From assembly GCA_001970955.1 (NCBI GenBank), contig MPUH01001100.1:1-24203 (forward strand): a stretch of 24,203 nt of DNA. Reading direction: 5' to 3'. Under the pieces are notes generated by a model. The model was not told the origin of the DNA, ran no database searches, and saw nothing but the letters and a program-made list of their open reading frames with translations. This document shows positions 8,537 through 17,800 of this stretch, piece after piece. A program made the translations under genes and the position numbers. Within the stretch, counting starts at the first letter, position 1. Every line of letters begins with the position of its first letter. The stretch comes from Stentor coeruleus (lineage: Eukaryota > Ciliophora > Heterotrichea > Heterotrichida > Stentoridae).

Positions 8537-11500
8537 TTATAGTCTCTCTTTTTCTAAGAAATTTTTTCCTTCACAATTTTGAAAAATCTGATTAGTGATT
8601 AAATGATCTTCCATATTTTCATTGCAAAACTTGCAAGTATTATTAAACATTCCCCACTTACAATTAAATTGACTTAAAACATTTTTTTTCGATTCACCAT
8701 TGGCTATATCATAGCGGCATCTTTGGCATTCTAACAATTTTCGATTAACCAAAGTCACAAACTTTGAATCTGATCTATTAATTTTATATTTTTTAGTTAA
8801 TGTATTCATAATTGTGATGTTATCCTCATTCAAAAATTTTTGATTCTCAGATATAAAATCTTTTTCATTCGAACAATTTTTTAAATCATTTTTTGCAATT
8901 TTACTTAATTTCGGATTTCCATTAAGCACGCCCATACCTTGTAAGTTCAAAATATATTTGTCTGATACAAAATGATCTTTTTTTAATGTTTTGCAAATAT
9001 TGCAAAATAATGGATAAGATGTTTTATTGATTTTTAAACTTTCAAATTTATCCAATAGATTTTCCTTATTTGAGCATGGAAATTTAGATTCAATTTGCTG
9101 ACATATTGCTAAACTCGAATTGTTAATCATAAAATAGTATTTTGAATCATAAGCTTTGATACTATATATTTCATTAAGTTTATCAAATATTTTATTATTC
9201 ATTTCATGAATCCAAGGAATGTCTCGTATAATATTTCGAATGCCAGCATTATTTCTTTCTGCGGCATAATCTTCCGATGGAAAATTTATTTCCACAAATC
9301 GGGTCTCAGGACTAATAAGTAAATTAGGCTCCGAATTACATGAAAATTCTTCATAGGCTATTTCATGATTAGCTATTTCTTCTTCACATGAGCAGCGAGA
9401 TTTCATTTCGCAATTAGTATCTGGGACATATTTTAATAATTCACTCTTATTTGCTGCAGAATTATTGAATTCTTTTTGTATTTTTATGCAAGGAATCAAT
9501 ATTTTATTTACCAGCGAGTAATATTTTGAATATGTTTTTTGTATAGCCACATTGGGATTTTTTTCTTTTAGTCTGTTATAAATTGAGTTATTTTCTTTTT
9601 GAATCCATGGGTAGTATTTTTTGTCATCATCTACAATATAATTAATTATTGTTTCAAGCTTGCTTGCATCCTTTTTAGTGATTTCATTTTCAGCAGGTTC
9701 TTTGTTTTTGTGGGAGGGACTAATTACTTCTTGTTTATGTATTAATGAAAGATTATCTCGAAAATCTAAAAACTCTTCATAAATGACAAAATGCTCATCC
9801 TTTGATCGACCACATTTGCAATAATTTTGATCCGCCAGGCTTGCATCAAAATTTTGTATTAGCTGATCTTTCGTAGTAATTTTTCTTATTGAACTCTTTT
9901 CTATTTGATAGCAAGTTACTATCGAAGGGTTTATTAATGAAAAATATTTCGAATCCACTCTAGCAACTGCTTGCCCATGATTTTCTACAAGAATACTATA
10001 AACCTTTTTATTATCTTTTTTCAACCAAGTTTCAATTTGTATTTGTAAAGAAGTGCACTTTACTGTGTCAAAACTAGTTTCTTCCTTTGAATTATTTGGT
10101 TCTTGAATGGATTCAATTTCTTTTGTAGTCTGAACATTTGAAGTTGATATTAATAAATTATTTCCTTGAGAATCTAAGTGATCTTGATCGGTTACAAGGT
10201 GCCAAAGTTTTGATTCACCACATTTGCATGTAGATGGTTTTTGGATTGAGTTTAAAAGAAAATTATTTATAAGCTGAATTTTATTTTCTAATCTGCTTAT
10301 CGATATTTTTTCAATCCGAGAGCAAATAAACAATGACCCGTTAACTAATGAATAATATTTAGAGTCCACAGAAGTAACTTGTCTGTATTTTTCTACACAC
10401 AATTTATTAATTTGTCTAATGTCTCCAATTAGCCAATCAGGTTTTTTATATTCTTCAGGTATTTTTTTTGCTATTTCAGATTCTTTTGTTTGAAGCAAAA
10501 TGTTAGTGCAACTTTCAGCCCTTCGGTTATCTATTATAACTTCTTTGTCAGAGGGCTTATCATCAATCGCACGAGCATTCACATCCATCGATAGATTTTC
10601 TCTCTTTTTTTGAGAATCGTATTGCTTTTTAAGAGATTCTTGCACTCTTGCAGTATCTTCTACAAAACTTTTTAACTTTAAAATTTTACTGCTATTTTTA
10701 TCCCAATTTGACTTTTGTTTATTAAGTTTTTTCTGAATCAAAGGTTGTATATCTAGTTTTAATTGAAAACAAGGAGTGAAATCAAGATCGCCTAATTTAA
10801 ATATCAACTGGCTTGCATAAAATGTAAAAGCAAAACACATGATGATGCCTTGTTGTTTTTCTCTAACCAGAACTTCTTGTATGTTTAAAATCGAGCTGCA
10901 TGATTTTTTCTCATCTGATTTTTGGAAAAATATAATAAAAGCATTAGTTTTGATTGAATGAATCAAATCAAGACTTATTTTAATTTTTTTTTCATCAAGT
11001 TTCCCTCCTCGATATATCTCAACACCAGGAGTTTCCATGAACTTCCAGTATATTTTTTTGGATTTATTTATGTATGTAATGGTACATATTCCATTTTCAG
11101 TCAATTCTTCTGTAATTATCCCACTATTTATCATGTTTTTTATTGATTGATTATCGTATATGTCTTTATCTTCTAAAATATTAAGAATAAATTGAATGAA
11201 AGAGGTCCTGCCACTAGAGATTTCTCCAATGAGAATAAATATTGTAAACTTCTCAGTATTATCTTTGGTTAAATCAAGGTTAGAAGTACTATCGGGATTT
11301 TGTTTATTTAATACTTCTTCTTGGTTAATTATTGGATTTCCCTTTTCTGATGCTATTTGAATGTCTAATTTTTCAGGGTTAGGCATTTCATTTTCATAGA
11401 TTATGTCTAATTTTTCAGGGTTAGGCTTTTCATTTTCATAGATTTGATCAGGATTTTTGTCTGGTTTTTGACAATCTTGGCTTTCTTCATTGGCTAATAT

Positions 11501-14500
11501 TTCATATTCTTCAGACTCTTTTGCTGTATTTATTTCTGATTCTTTAATATCTTTATCTGAATATTCTGTTGTTTTTTCTTTTGTAGTTGTTTCAAATTTT
11601 TCATGCTTTTCACAAGTATTTAAGTCTGATATTTTATGCTCTTCATTTATATTTGTTAGATGCTCTTGAACATCTTTATCGATTTTTGAAGGCAACTCTA
11701 TGCTGTTTAAATCTTTATCATAAGTTTTTATTTCTAATTCTTTAAACTTTTCATCAATTTTTGAATCTGGCACTATAATTCTTGATTCACCTTCAATAAT
11801 CTTTTGATCTGATTCTTTAGATTCTTCAGGTTTTTGAATTGATTTTTTATGCTCTGATTCTTCATTTTGCTTTTCATGTTTAGATTCAACTTCATCAATA
11901 AATTTATCTGACTGTATATGCTTAAATTCTTCTTTAGAATCTATTTCTACATTTTTTTCAAAAATACCCTGTTCTAATTCTTGATGATCTGATTTTTCTT
12001 TATATGTTTTTATTACTATTTCAGTTACTATTTCGTTGATTATTGATTCTTTTTCAAGACAGCCTGGCTTTTTGTCGTTAGTTTTTATATTAACCTCCTC
12101 AAACTCCCCAACTTCTTCAACTTCTTCAACTTCTTCAACTTCCTCATCCACTTCATAAACTTTTTCATAAGATTCATTTTTTTTTTCATCACTTATTATA
12201 TCTAATAATTTTGAATGATATAATTCTTTTTTATCATCATTTATATCTAATGTTTTATGCTTTGCTTCTTCTTTATCATTCTGGTTTGATATTGGGTGCT
12301 CTGATATTATTTCTAATAATTCAGACTTTTCATATTTGATTTTATTTGATTCACTGTGTTCTAGCATTTTAACATTAATATTATTTTCGATTTCTTCATG
12401 TTTTTCGCCAGACTTTAATTCGGATTTTTCATATTCTTTATTGAATATTTTATCTGTTTCATTTAATTCTTTATCAGCTATTGAATCTGATTCTATATGT
12501 CCCGATTTTTCCTCGTAAGTCTTATTTTTGAATTCATCATATTCTTCATCAGTTTTCACAATATGAGCTTCATGATTTGATTTTTCTTCATCAGTTTTCA
12601 CAATATGGACTTCATGATTTAATTCTTCTTCATCAGTTTTTACATTTTGAACTTCATGATTTGATTCTTCTTCATCAGTTTTCACAATATGAGCTTCATG
12701 ATTTGATTCTTCTTCATCAGTTTTTACATTTTGAACTTCATGATTTGATTTTTCTTCATCAGCTTTCACATTTTGAATTTTATGATTTGATTCTTCTTCA
12801 TCAGTTTTCACAATATGAACTTCATGATTTGATTCTTCTTCATCAGCTTTCACATTTTGAACTTCATGATTTGATTCTTCTTCATCAGTTTTCACAATAT
12901 GAGCTTCATGATTTGATTCTTCTTCATCAGTTTTCACATTTTGAACTTCATGATTTGATTTTTCTTCATCAGCTTTCACATTTTGAATTTTATGATTTGA
13001 TTCTTCTTCATCAGTTTTCACAATATGAACTTCATGATTTGATTCTTCTTCATCAGCTTTCACATTTTGAACTTCATGATTTGATTCTTCTTCATCAGTT
13101 TTCACAATATGAGCTTCATGATTTGATTCTTCTTCATCAGTTTTCACATTTTGAACTTCGTGATTTGATTCTTCTTCATCAGTTTTTACATTTTGAACTT
13201 CATGATTTGATTCTTCTTCATCAGCTTTCACATTTTGAACTTCATGATTTGATTCTTCTTCATCAGTTTTCACATTTTGAACTTCATGATTTGATTTCTC
13301 TTCATCAGTTTTCACAATATGAGCTTCATGATTTGATTCTTCTTCATCAGTTTTCATAATATGAGCTTCATGATTTGATTCTTCTTCAGTTTTCATAATA
13401 TGAGCTTCATGATTTGATTTCTCTTCATCAGTTTTTACAATATGAACTTCGTGATTTGATTCTTCTTCATCAGTTTTCACATTTTGAACTTCGTGATTTG
13501 ATTCTTCTTCATCAGTTTTCACATTTTGAACTTCATGATTTATATCTTCTTCATCATTATTTGAATCTGATTCTGATCGCTTTGGTTTATTTTTGTTAGT
13601 CTTTAATTCAGGTTTTGCTTGACTTGATTCATCTGCATCAATAATTCTAATTGATTCTGAGTTACCTGAATGTTTTACTTCATTTTCCAGTTCTAATCCT
13701 TTAGACTCTTCATCTAGTTCTGTGTCTATACCTTCATGCTTTGAGTCAATTTTTGCAAAGCTTAATCTCTCTTCATCAATTTTTGAAGCAGCATATTTTT
13801 TCTCATAAATTATTTGATCTGGCACTTTGCATTTCAATTCATAATTTATATCTAAACAGTTTTTTTCAATATATGTGATTTCATCATTTGCAAATAATCG
13901 ATCTGCCATTTCATGGGTGAATTCCTTTTTGTTAAACTTTACAATTGACTCTGTGCAGTTTAATTCATTTTCATTAGTCTTTGGAGTTGACTCTGTATGA
14001 ATTAATTCTGTATGGGCTGATTCATTTTCACCAGTATTTGGAATTGTTTCTGTATGGGCTGATTCATTTTCATTGGTATTTGAAATTTGTTCTGTATGGG
14101 CTGATTCCTTTTCATGGGTTGATTCATTTTTATCAATATTTGGAATTAAAGGCCACTCAGTTATCATCGGATTTTTTGTTATATTTTCTCCATCAGCATT
14201 TGAATCAACTCCTTTTTTGCATTCACCCTTTTCATTATTTTCCAACAAATACATTGATTCTTTCCCACCTTTTTCTTCTTCATATAAAGTTTTACCTTCT
14301 GTAAAATTATATGAATCGATGATTTTTTTTGCATCAGAACAAACTTCAGTAGTTTTTTCTTCATTAGCATTCTTTACTTCATCAGCTTTTCTTCCATAAC
14401 TTTTATTTGTTTTTTTATCATTTTGTTTATTAACTCCAGCTTGAATTTCTTTAAATTCACTATTAAGGTACTTATCATTCGAATCTTTTTTTCTTTCATT

Positions 14501-14533
14501 TTGCTTTCTAGCTGATCTTGAACTAGTTGCCAT
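8537..14533 (-). CDS. Giant repeat protein with P-loop GTPase-like domain and five Cys/His modules, subfamily D
   Basis: This uninterrupted frame encodes 1998 aa. Residues 1 to about 330 are charged and low-complexity, with short E-S-A-H-T-E repeats. Residues 332-665 are 24 tandem copies of an acidic unit of about 14 residues (N-H-E-V-Q-N-V-K-T-D-E-E-E-S). More Glu/Lys-rich sequence follows, including an E-E-V run near 795. The GTPase-like domain begins about 1098. Its Walker A is G1103-E-I-S-S-G-R1109-T1110, with Arg in place of the invariant Lys, and the G3 site is E1167-T-P-G. TFYAS occupies the G4 site. From about 1365 to the end are five modules, each with an aromatic start, an SK-Y/F-Y or SKF stretch, a lone Cys, then C-x(1,2)-C-x6-H. 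The sibling 19819-23226 has the same domain and module order. Hydrolysis is probably lost; a scaffold or sensor role is a guess. The start is 11 bases from an element at 14545-14554. Confidence 0.9.
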   Translation of the reverse strand: MATSSRSARKQNERKKDSNDKYLNSEFKEIQAGVNKQNDKKTNKSYGRKADEVKNANEEKTTEVCSDAKKIIDSYNFTEGKTLYEEEKGGKESMYLLENNEKGECKKGVDSNADGENITKNPMITEWPLIPNIDKNESTHEKESAHTEQISNTNENESAHTETIPNTGENESAHTELIHTESTPKTNENELNCTESIVKFNKKEFTHEMADRLFANDEITYIEKNCLDINYELKCKVPDQIIYEKKYAASKIDEERLSFAKIDSKHEGIDTELDEESKGLELENEVKHSGNSESIRIIDADESSQAKPELKTNKNKPKRSESDSNNDEEDINHEVQNVKTDEEESNHEVQNVKTDEEESNHEVHIVKTDEEKSNHEAHIMKTEEESNHEAHIMKTDEEESNHEAHIVKTDEEKSNHEVQNVKTDEEESNHEVQNVKADEEESNHEVQNVKTDEEESNHEVQNVKTDEEESNHEAHIVKTDEEESNHEVQNVKADEEESNHEVHIVKTDEEESNHKIQNVKADEEKSNHEVQNVKTDEEESNHEAHIVKTDEEESNHEVQNVKADEEESNHEVHIVKTDEEESNHKIQNVKADEEKSNHEVQNVKTDEEESNHEAHIVKTDEEESNHEVQNVKTDEEELNHEVHIVKTDEEKSNHEAHIVKTDEEYDEFKNKTYEEKSGHIESDSIADKELNETDKIFNKEYEKSELKSGEKHEEIENNINVKMLEHSESNKIKYEKSELLEIISEHPISNQNDKEEAKHKTLDINDDKKELYHSKLLDIISDEKKNESYEKVYEVDEEVEEVEEVEEVGEFEEVNIKTNDKKPGCLEKESIINEIVTEIVIKTYKEKSDHQELEQGIFEKNVEIDSKEEFKHIQSDKFIDEVESKHEKQNEESEHKKSIQKPEESKESDQKIIEGESRIIVPDSKIDEKFKELEIKTYDKDLNSIELPSKIDKDVQEHLTNINEEHKISDLNTCEKHEKFETTTKEKTTEYSDKDIKESEINTAKESEEYEILANEESQDCQKPDKNPDQIYENEKPNPEKLDIIYENEMPNPEKLDIQIASEKGNPIINQEEVLNKQNPDSTSNLDLTKDNTEKFTIFILIGEISSGRTSFIQFILNILEDKDIYDNQSIKNMINSGIITEELTENGICTITYINKSKKIYWKFMETPGVEIYRGGKLDEKKIKISLDLIHSIKTNAFIIFFQKSDEKKSCSSILNIQEVLVREKQQGIIMCFAFTFYASQLIFKLGDLDFTPCFQLKLDIQPLIQKKLNKQKSNWDKNSSKILKLKSFVEDTARVQESLKKQYDSQKKRENLSMDVNARAIDDKPSDKEVIIDNRRAESCTNILLQTKESEIAKKIPEEYKKPDWLIGDIRQINKLCVEKYRQVTSVDSKYYSLVNGSLFICSRIEKISISRLENKIQLINNFLLNSIQKPSTCKCGESKLWHLVTDQDHLDSQGNNLLISTSNVQTTKEIESIQEPNNSKEETSFDTVKCTSLQIQIETWLKKDNKKVYSILVENHGQAVARVDSKYFSLINPSIVTCYQIEKSSIRKITTKDQLIQNFDASLADQNYCKCGRSKDEHFVIYEEFLDFRDNLSLIHKQEVISPSHKNKEPAENEITKKDASKLETIINYIVDDDKKYYPWIQKENNSIYNRLKEKNPNVAIQKTYSKYYSLVNKILIPCIKIQKEFNNSAANKSELLKYVPDTNCEMKSRCSCEEEIANHEIAYEEFSCNSEPNLLISPETRFVEINFPSEDYAAERNNAGIRNIIRDIPWIHEMNNKIFDKLNEIYSIKAYDSKYYFMINNSSLAICQQIESKFPCSNKENLLDKFESLKINKTSYPLFCNICKTLKKDHFVSDKYILNLQGMGVLNGNPKLSKIAKNDLKNCSNEKDFISENQKFLNEDNITIMNTLTKKYKINRSDSKFVTLVNRKLLECQRCRYDIANGESKKNVLSQFNCKWGMFNNTCKFCNENMEDHLITNQIFQNCEGKNFLEKERL
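8546..10441 (-). repeat. Five tandem C-x(1,2)-C-x6-H modules (C-terminal part of giant protein)
   Basis: The modules start near residues 1365, 1500, 1640, 1771 and 1895. Each has a start like W-x-x-x-x-N-x-x-(V/I)-(Y/F), then DSKYYSLVN or similar, a Cys about ten residues on, and finally CKCGESKLWH, CKCGRSKDEH, CSCEEEIANH, CNICKTLKKDH or CKFCNENMEDH. The spacing of six residues between the last Cys and His is constant. The sequences have diverged far, unlike the acidic repeat, so this array is old. Three Cys and one His per module fit a zinc site, which is an inference. Confidence 0.75.
12539..13540 (-). repeat. 24-unit acidic coding repeat (42-bp period)
   Basis: This in-frame array of 42-bp units encodes N-H-E-[V/A]-[Q/H]-[N/I]-V-K-[T/A]-D-E-E-[E/K]-S. 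Two main unit types alternate: VQNV and (A/V)HIV. One unit lacks a codon (13 residues) and the last is 13 residues. Units are nearly identical in DNA, showing recent expansion or homogenisation. The opposite strand is also open across it, but only because of the repeat's composition. Confidence 0.95.
12751..13170 (-). repeat. Higher-order duplication inside the array (2 x 210 bp)
   Basis: Positions 12751-12960 and 12961-13170 are identical apart from one base (ACTTCA against ACTTCG near 13160). Each holds five 42-bp units, including the only two N-H-K-I-Q-N-V-K units. This is a recent unequal exchange or replication-slippage event in multiples of whole units. Confidence 0.92.
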
Positions 14534-14544
14534 TTGATTATAAA

Positions 14545-14554
14545 ATGTCTACAT
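14545..14554. promoter_or_regulatory. Start element shared by divergent reading frames
   Basis: ATGTCTACAT on plus (ATGTAGACAT on minus) lies 11 bases before the giant gene's ATG on the minus strand and 12 bases before the ATG of the small plus-strand frame at 14567. The arms ATGT and ACAT are palindromic around an asymmetric CT. If functional it may fire in both directions. Confidence 0.5.
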
Positions 14555-14566
14555 TATTTCCTAAAT

Positions 14567-14770
14567 ATGCAAAAACTAATTGCTAAAATTGAAACTCTAG
14601 CTTCTAATAATCAAAAAGAATCACTTAAAAGCACTAACTTAAAAATTTACAAGTTTTTTTTATACTTAACTCTACTAATGTGCCTATATATGACATGCAA
14701 ATCGAAGTCTAAATTTTCTAACATTAAGCAAGGACAAGTATCCCCTAAAAAAGAGATGTATCAGCTCTGA
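14567..14770 (+). CDS. Small hypothetical protein with one possible membrane segment
   Basis: A 67-aa frame starts at the first ATG after the shared start element and ends at TGA. A hydrophobic segment around residues 28-44 (FFLYLTLLMCLYM) could be a membrane span; the ends are Lys-rich. It is divergent from the giant gene with only 33 bases between the two ATGs. Against it: it is short, it ends in TGA while all clear genes here end in TAA, and I have no homolog. Its A+T-rich composition makes chance hydrophobic frames common. Confidence 0.3.
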   Translation: MQKLIAKIETLASNNQKESLKSTNLKIYKFFLYLTLLMCLYMTCKSKSKFSNIKQGQVSPKKEMYQL

Positions 14771-15905
14771 TAATGCTAGATAAACTCAGAGCTTTAACTT
14801 TTTGAGACTACTATTTATATCAACATAAGTTTATGAAATTATAGAAAAAAAACTTAAAATATATAAAATAGATAGCATGGAAGATTAAAATTATAATTCA
14901 ACTAAAATTATCATATATAATATCATCTTCAAAATTTTGTAGCTGTTTGCAAACCCTGTTGTCAAATGCTATAATAAGGTTTGCAAAATGCTAAAATCAA
15001 ATTTTGTGCTTAAACTTTGGTTTTAATAGTGAAAAATTAAGTATTACAATATTAGAATACTAAAGTTTATGTTTTTAGGTTAGCTATCCCAAAAAAATTG
15101 ACGCTTTTTATATGGTTTTATCGAATAATTCCCATATTGCTTAACTTTCTTACAATCGCTCGCAAAAGAAAATATATCAGATATTTAAGTAGCTTTATGC
15201 AAGTCGATAAAGCAAAGTTAAAAAATAATACTTTCTTCCGATTAGAATTAAAATTTACATTAATCTACAATTGGGGGATTTTCAAGATGATGCACAATTA
15301 ACAGTTTAAAATCAGAGTTCTTTTTGATAATATTGTATTTATGAATAATATCAAGGTATTTGCATAGGGCCTAGGATTAAAGTTGTATGTATGATTAAAC
15401 TAAATTCAATATACAATTTTTTTCATTAGCATACAGTTATATAAGAATAAGATATGCTAATTTAAGTTTTTCAGGGTATTGTATATAAATTGATAACTGC
15501 GTATCGTATTCTTCCTTAAACCTTATTCACTTCACATTCTTTTCAAATAAACTAAATATATTTATTAAAGGCAAGGCTTACTTTATCTTTATAAGATTAT
15601 TTGATTTACAATATGCTAATATTTTATTATACCATTAATTAGCCGATGAATAAGGTTAGCTAGATAGGACTCTCTTTCCAATCAGAGTAAGTCTATTCTA
15701 CTTTTTATGTTTCTCGTTCTTAAATTCATTGATTGTATTTAATAAAATATATTTAAAGTTCTTTTCTGATTTAGATCGAAACAACCAAACTACTAATGAA
15801 TTAGGTTAAATCAATCAATCAATCAATTAATAATAAAAATTATAATACTTTGATTCCTAGCATTTTACCTGATTAACAATATTCTAATATTTTTCTTTAC
15901 TATAA
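14771..15905. other. Long intergenic region, nothing recognised
   Basis: About 1.1 kb between the divergent transcription units. It contains a short tetranucleotide run of ATCA (about 15808-15827) and repeated AAAATTTTG-type words near 14930-15010. A 67-codon frame at 15098-15301 lacks an ATG start and looks like chance. No tRNA or promoter element other than the one at 15906 was recognised. Confidence 0.5.
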
Positions 15906-15915
15906 ATGTCTACAT
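15906..15915 (+). promoter_or_regulatory. ATGTCTACAT element before start codon
   Basis: Plus-strand ATGTCTACAT ends 13 bases before the ATG at 15929. The sequence between (ATTATTATTTCAT) is typical of the very short leaders implied for the other genes here. Confidence 0.6.
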
Positions 15916-15928
15916 ATTATTATTTCAT

Positions 15929-17470
15929 ATGAGTAATAGAGGTTCAAGCATGGCTCCACAACTAAAGCCTAAGGGAGAAACTCCTATAATAAGACCTCCT
16001 GCTAATCTAAATTTCAACAAAGCAATATCTTTTGAAGAAGCTAGGTCAAGTTACTTTTCTTTAATAATACTTATACTTGGAGAAACAGGAGCAGGTAAAT
16101 CAAGTATTGTGAACTCAATAATTAACTTTTCTGAGTGTAAACAAACCACTGAACTAGTTATAGCTTCTAGAATAGATAATGTATCTAATCCAGAAGAAAG
16201 ATTTTCGAAATTTCAAAAACCCTCAAGTGATCGTCAAAGAATAACTACTGAAATCTTATACTTTTCAATAAGTTTAGATGATAAAAAAATTCTTATAATT
16301 GACACACCTGGAATACTAATATCGCGCAACCCTAGCTCTGTTGATAATCAGCTTATTGAAAAATTATCTAAAATTCTTAATATTTTTGATGTTTCTTCAA
16401 TACTTTACGTTAACAAAAGTGATGAAAAAGAGATGAGACAATCTACTGTCCAATTTTTGGAAGAATTTAGTAAAAGAATTAATGAAACACAAAAAAACAA
16501 GTTCTTTCTTATACTTACTTTCTATGCAGGAAACTTAATATTCAATGAAAATACATTTTTATTCAAACATAAGCATAAGATAAAACTAGAAAATAGTATA
16601 TTTTCTTATGAAAAAAACAAATTAGGAAGCTCTAAAGCTGTTGCTACTTGGGAATCAATAAAAAAAAGCATCCAAAAACTTTTAACGCATTTAATCCACA
16701 GCAAAGAAGAAGAAATCAGAATCAAAAATGAACAAGTTAAAAAAAACTTACAGCAATTTCTTGGACTTCGCCCAAATCAGCAGCTTGAAAAAGATGATTA
16801 TCAGAATCTCTTGTGTAATGAATGCAAAAATACTTGCAGGAAAAAAATATTTTTGGCTTCTCAAACAAGTGCATTAAGCAACGAGGTTTCGAATTATTTT
16901 AAATGCTTCATCAATAATGGAAATTGTGCTTGTGGACATAGAGAAGATTCTCATTGTTTGGATTATAAAATCATAGTTGATAAAAAAAATAACGAGATTG
17001 AGCTGAATAAAAAACTTTCTGGACAAGATATTAGCCATGAATTATCAGTTAAAGTTTTTGCGGATAATAATCCAAAATTTAACAAGGAGCCTGAGGAAGA
17101 AAAGAAAATGATAAAAAGTAAATATCAAAACAAAATTGAGGTTCAAACTTTTAGAATATTTAATAGTAAGTTTGTATTTGAAGGTAGGAATGAATTTAAA
17201 ACTATGCTAAAGGATGATTCAGCTATTTCTGTGAAAAATAACAGTAATAAATCTAAGCCAACTCCTCCTAATTCTAGTGTAAAAATCAATCAATCTAATC
17301 CACAAGATTCTAAACAAACTTCTGTTAATAAAAATATTCAACAGAGTCCTTCATTGTCATATAAGCCAGCACTTAATCCTATTTTAAAGCCTTTAGTTCA
17401 CCCAAAATCAACTATTAAAACTCCAATTATACCAGGCAAAACTACTTCTCAAGGCCAATGTCGTAAATAA
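15929..17470 (+). CDS. P-loop GTPase with C-terminal Cys/His motif and disordered tail
   Basis: The product is 513 aa. Residues 1-40 are a Pro-rich lead. The GTPase-like domain has Walker A G51-E-T-G-A-G-K57-S58 and D125-T-P-G128. A VNKSD string follows, but it aligns with the VEKSST stretch of subfamily A, not with the true G4 position, which reads LTFYAG. A Cys group C296, C299, C303 and then C333-A-C335-x6-H342 follows the domain, matching the C-x-C-x6-H of the other subfamilies. From about residue 385 the protein is Lys/Asn/Pro/Ser-rich and probably disordered, ending in Q-C-R-K. The start is the first ATG after the start element. It has intact P-loop and G3 residues and is probably active. 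It is a single-copy relative, closest in plan to subfamily A. Confidence 0.88.
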   Translation: MSNRGSSMAPQLKPKGETPIIRPPANLNFNKAISFEEARSSYFSLIILILGETGAGKSSIVNSIINFSECKQTTELVIASRIDNVSNPEERFSKFQKPSSDRQRITTEILYFSISLDDKKILIIDTPGILISRNPSSVDNQLIEKLSKILNIFDVSSILYVNKSDEKEMRQSTVQFLEEFSKRINETQKNKFFLILTFYAGNLIFNENTFLFKHKHKIKLENSIFSYEKNKLGSSKAVATWESIKKSIQKLLTHLIHSKEEEIRIKNEQVKKNLQQFLGLRPNQQLEKDDYQNLLCNECKNTCRKKIFLASQTSALSNEVSNYFKCFINNGNCACGHREDSHCLDYKIIVDKKNNEIELNKKLSGQDISHELSVKVFADNNPKFNKEPEEEKKMIKSKYQNKIEVQTFRIFNSKFVFEGRNEFKTMLKDDSAISVKNNSNKSKPTPPNSSVKINQSNPQDSKQTSVNKNIQQSPSLSYKPALNPILKPLVHPKSTIKTPIIPGKTTSQGQCRK

Positions 17471-17597
17471 AATTATTATATTTAGGTAAATACATATGCA
17501 AATGTCTAATTTTTCGCCAATATTTTTTCATTCAAAGAAAGCAACCATAATCCATAGTATTCGCAAAATATGTCTTTAAAATTTTGTAGATATAAAA

Positions 17598-17730
17598 ATG
17601 TAGACAATTTTATTAATGTTGTTCGAAGGATAAGTCTCTAGAGCTTTATGATTATAATTGCATACTTTTAGGGGCTGGTTGGAATGTAAATCAACAGTTG
17701 CTAACACATTTTATAAATATTCGCAAATAA
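17598..17730 (+). pseudogene. Relic of the 5' end of a subfamily A GTPase gene, with start element
   Basis: ATGTAGACA and TTTTATTAAT at 17598-17616 match the leader of the gene at 17801. Downstream, the frame through 17647 reads SLELYDYNCILLGAG, matching ESLEPYDYSILLLGAS of subfamily A, but the P-loop is destroyed (W-N-V-N-Q-Q in place of G-N-G-K-S-T). The nearest ATG (17616) is in another frame and stops after five codons. A stop follows at 17728-17730. It lies immediately upstream of the intact plus-strand copy, so it is an old tandem duplicate worn down to its first 40 codons. Confidence 0.75.
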
Positions 17731-17772
17731 ACTAGATTATTTTTTTCTTTAAATTTTCTGTAACTAAATAAG

Positions 17773-17782
17773 TGTAGAACAT
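17773..17782 (+). promoter_or_regulatory. TGTAGAACAT start-element variant
   Basis: Plus-strand TGTAGAACATTTTATTAAT lies 18 bases before the ATG at 17801. Except for one extra A it is the ATGTAGACATTTTAT form seen before the giant gene, and it is shared with the relic just upstream. Confidence 0.5.
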
Positions 17783-17800
17783 TTTATTAATAATATATAT

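Noticed and set aside
12577..13359. Long plus-strand frame of 260 codons across the acidic repeat
   Set aside because: It is the mirror of the 42-bp repeat coding on the minus strand; any frame without a stop in one unit stays open through all units.
12539..13540. Regular repeat resembling a CRISPR array
   Set aside because: The whole 42-bp unit is repeated with no unique spacers, it is in frame inside a gene, and the genome is eukaryotic.
15098..15301. 67-codon plus-strand frame
   Set aside because: It starts at TTG, has no start element and is of a composition expected by chance in A+T-rich DNA.
16423..16434. NKSD in 15929-17470 as a canonical G4 motif
   Set aside because: By alignment to subfamily A it falls at VEKSST, one strand too early; the G4 position reads LTFYAG.
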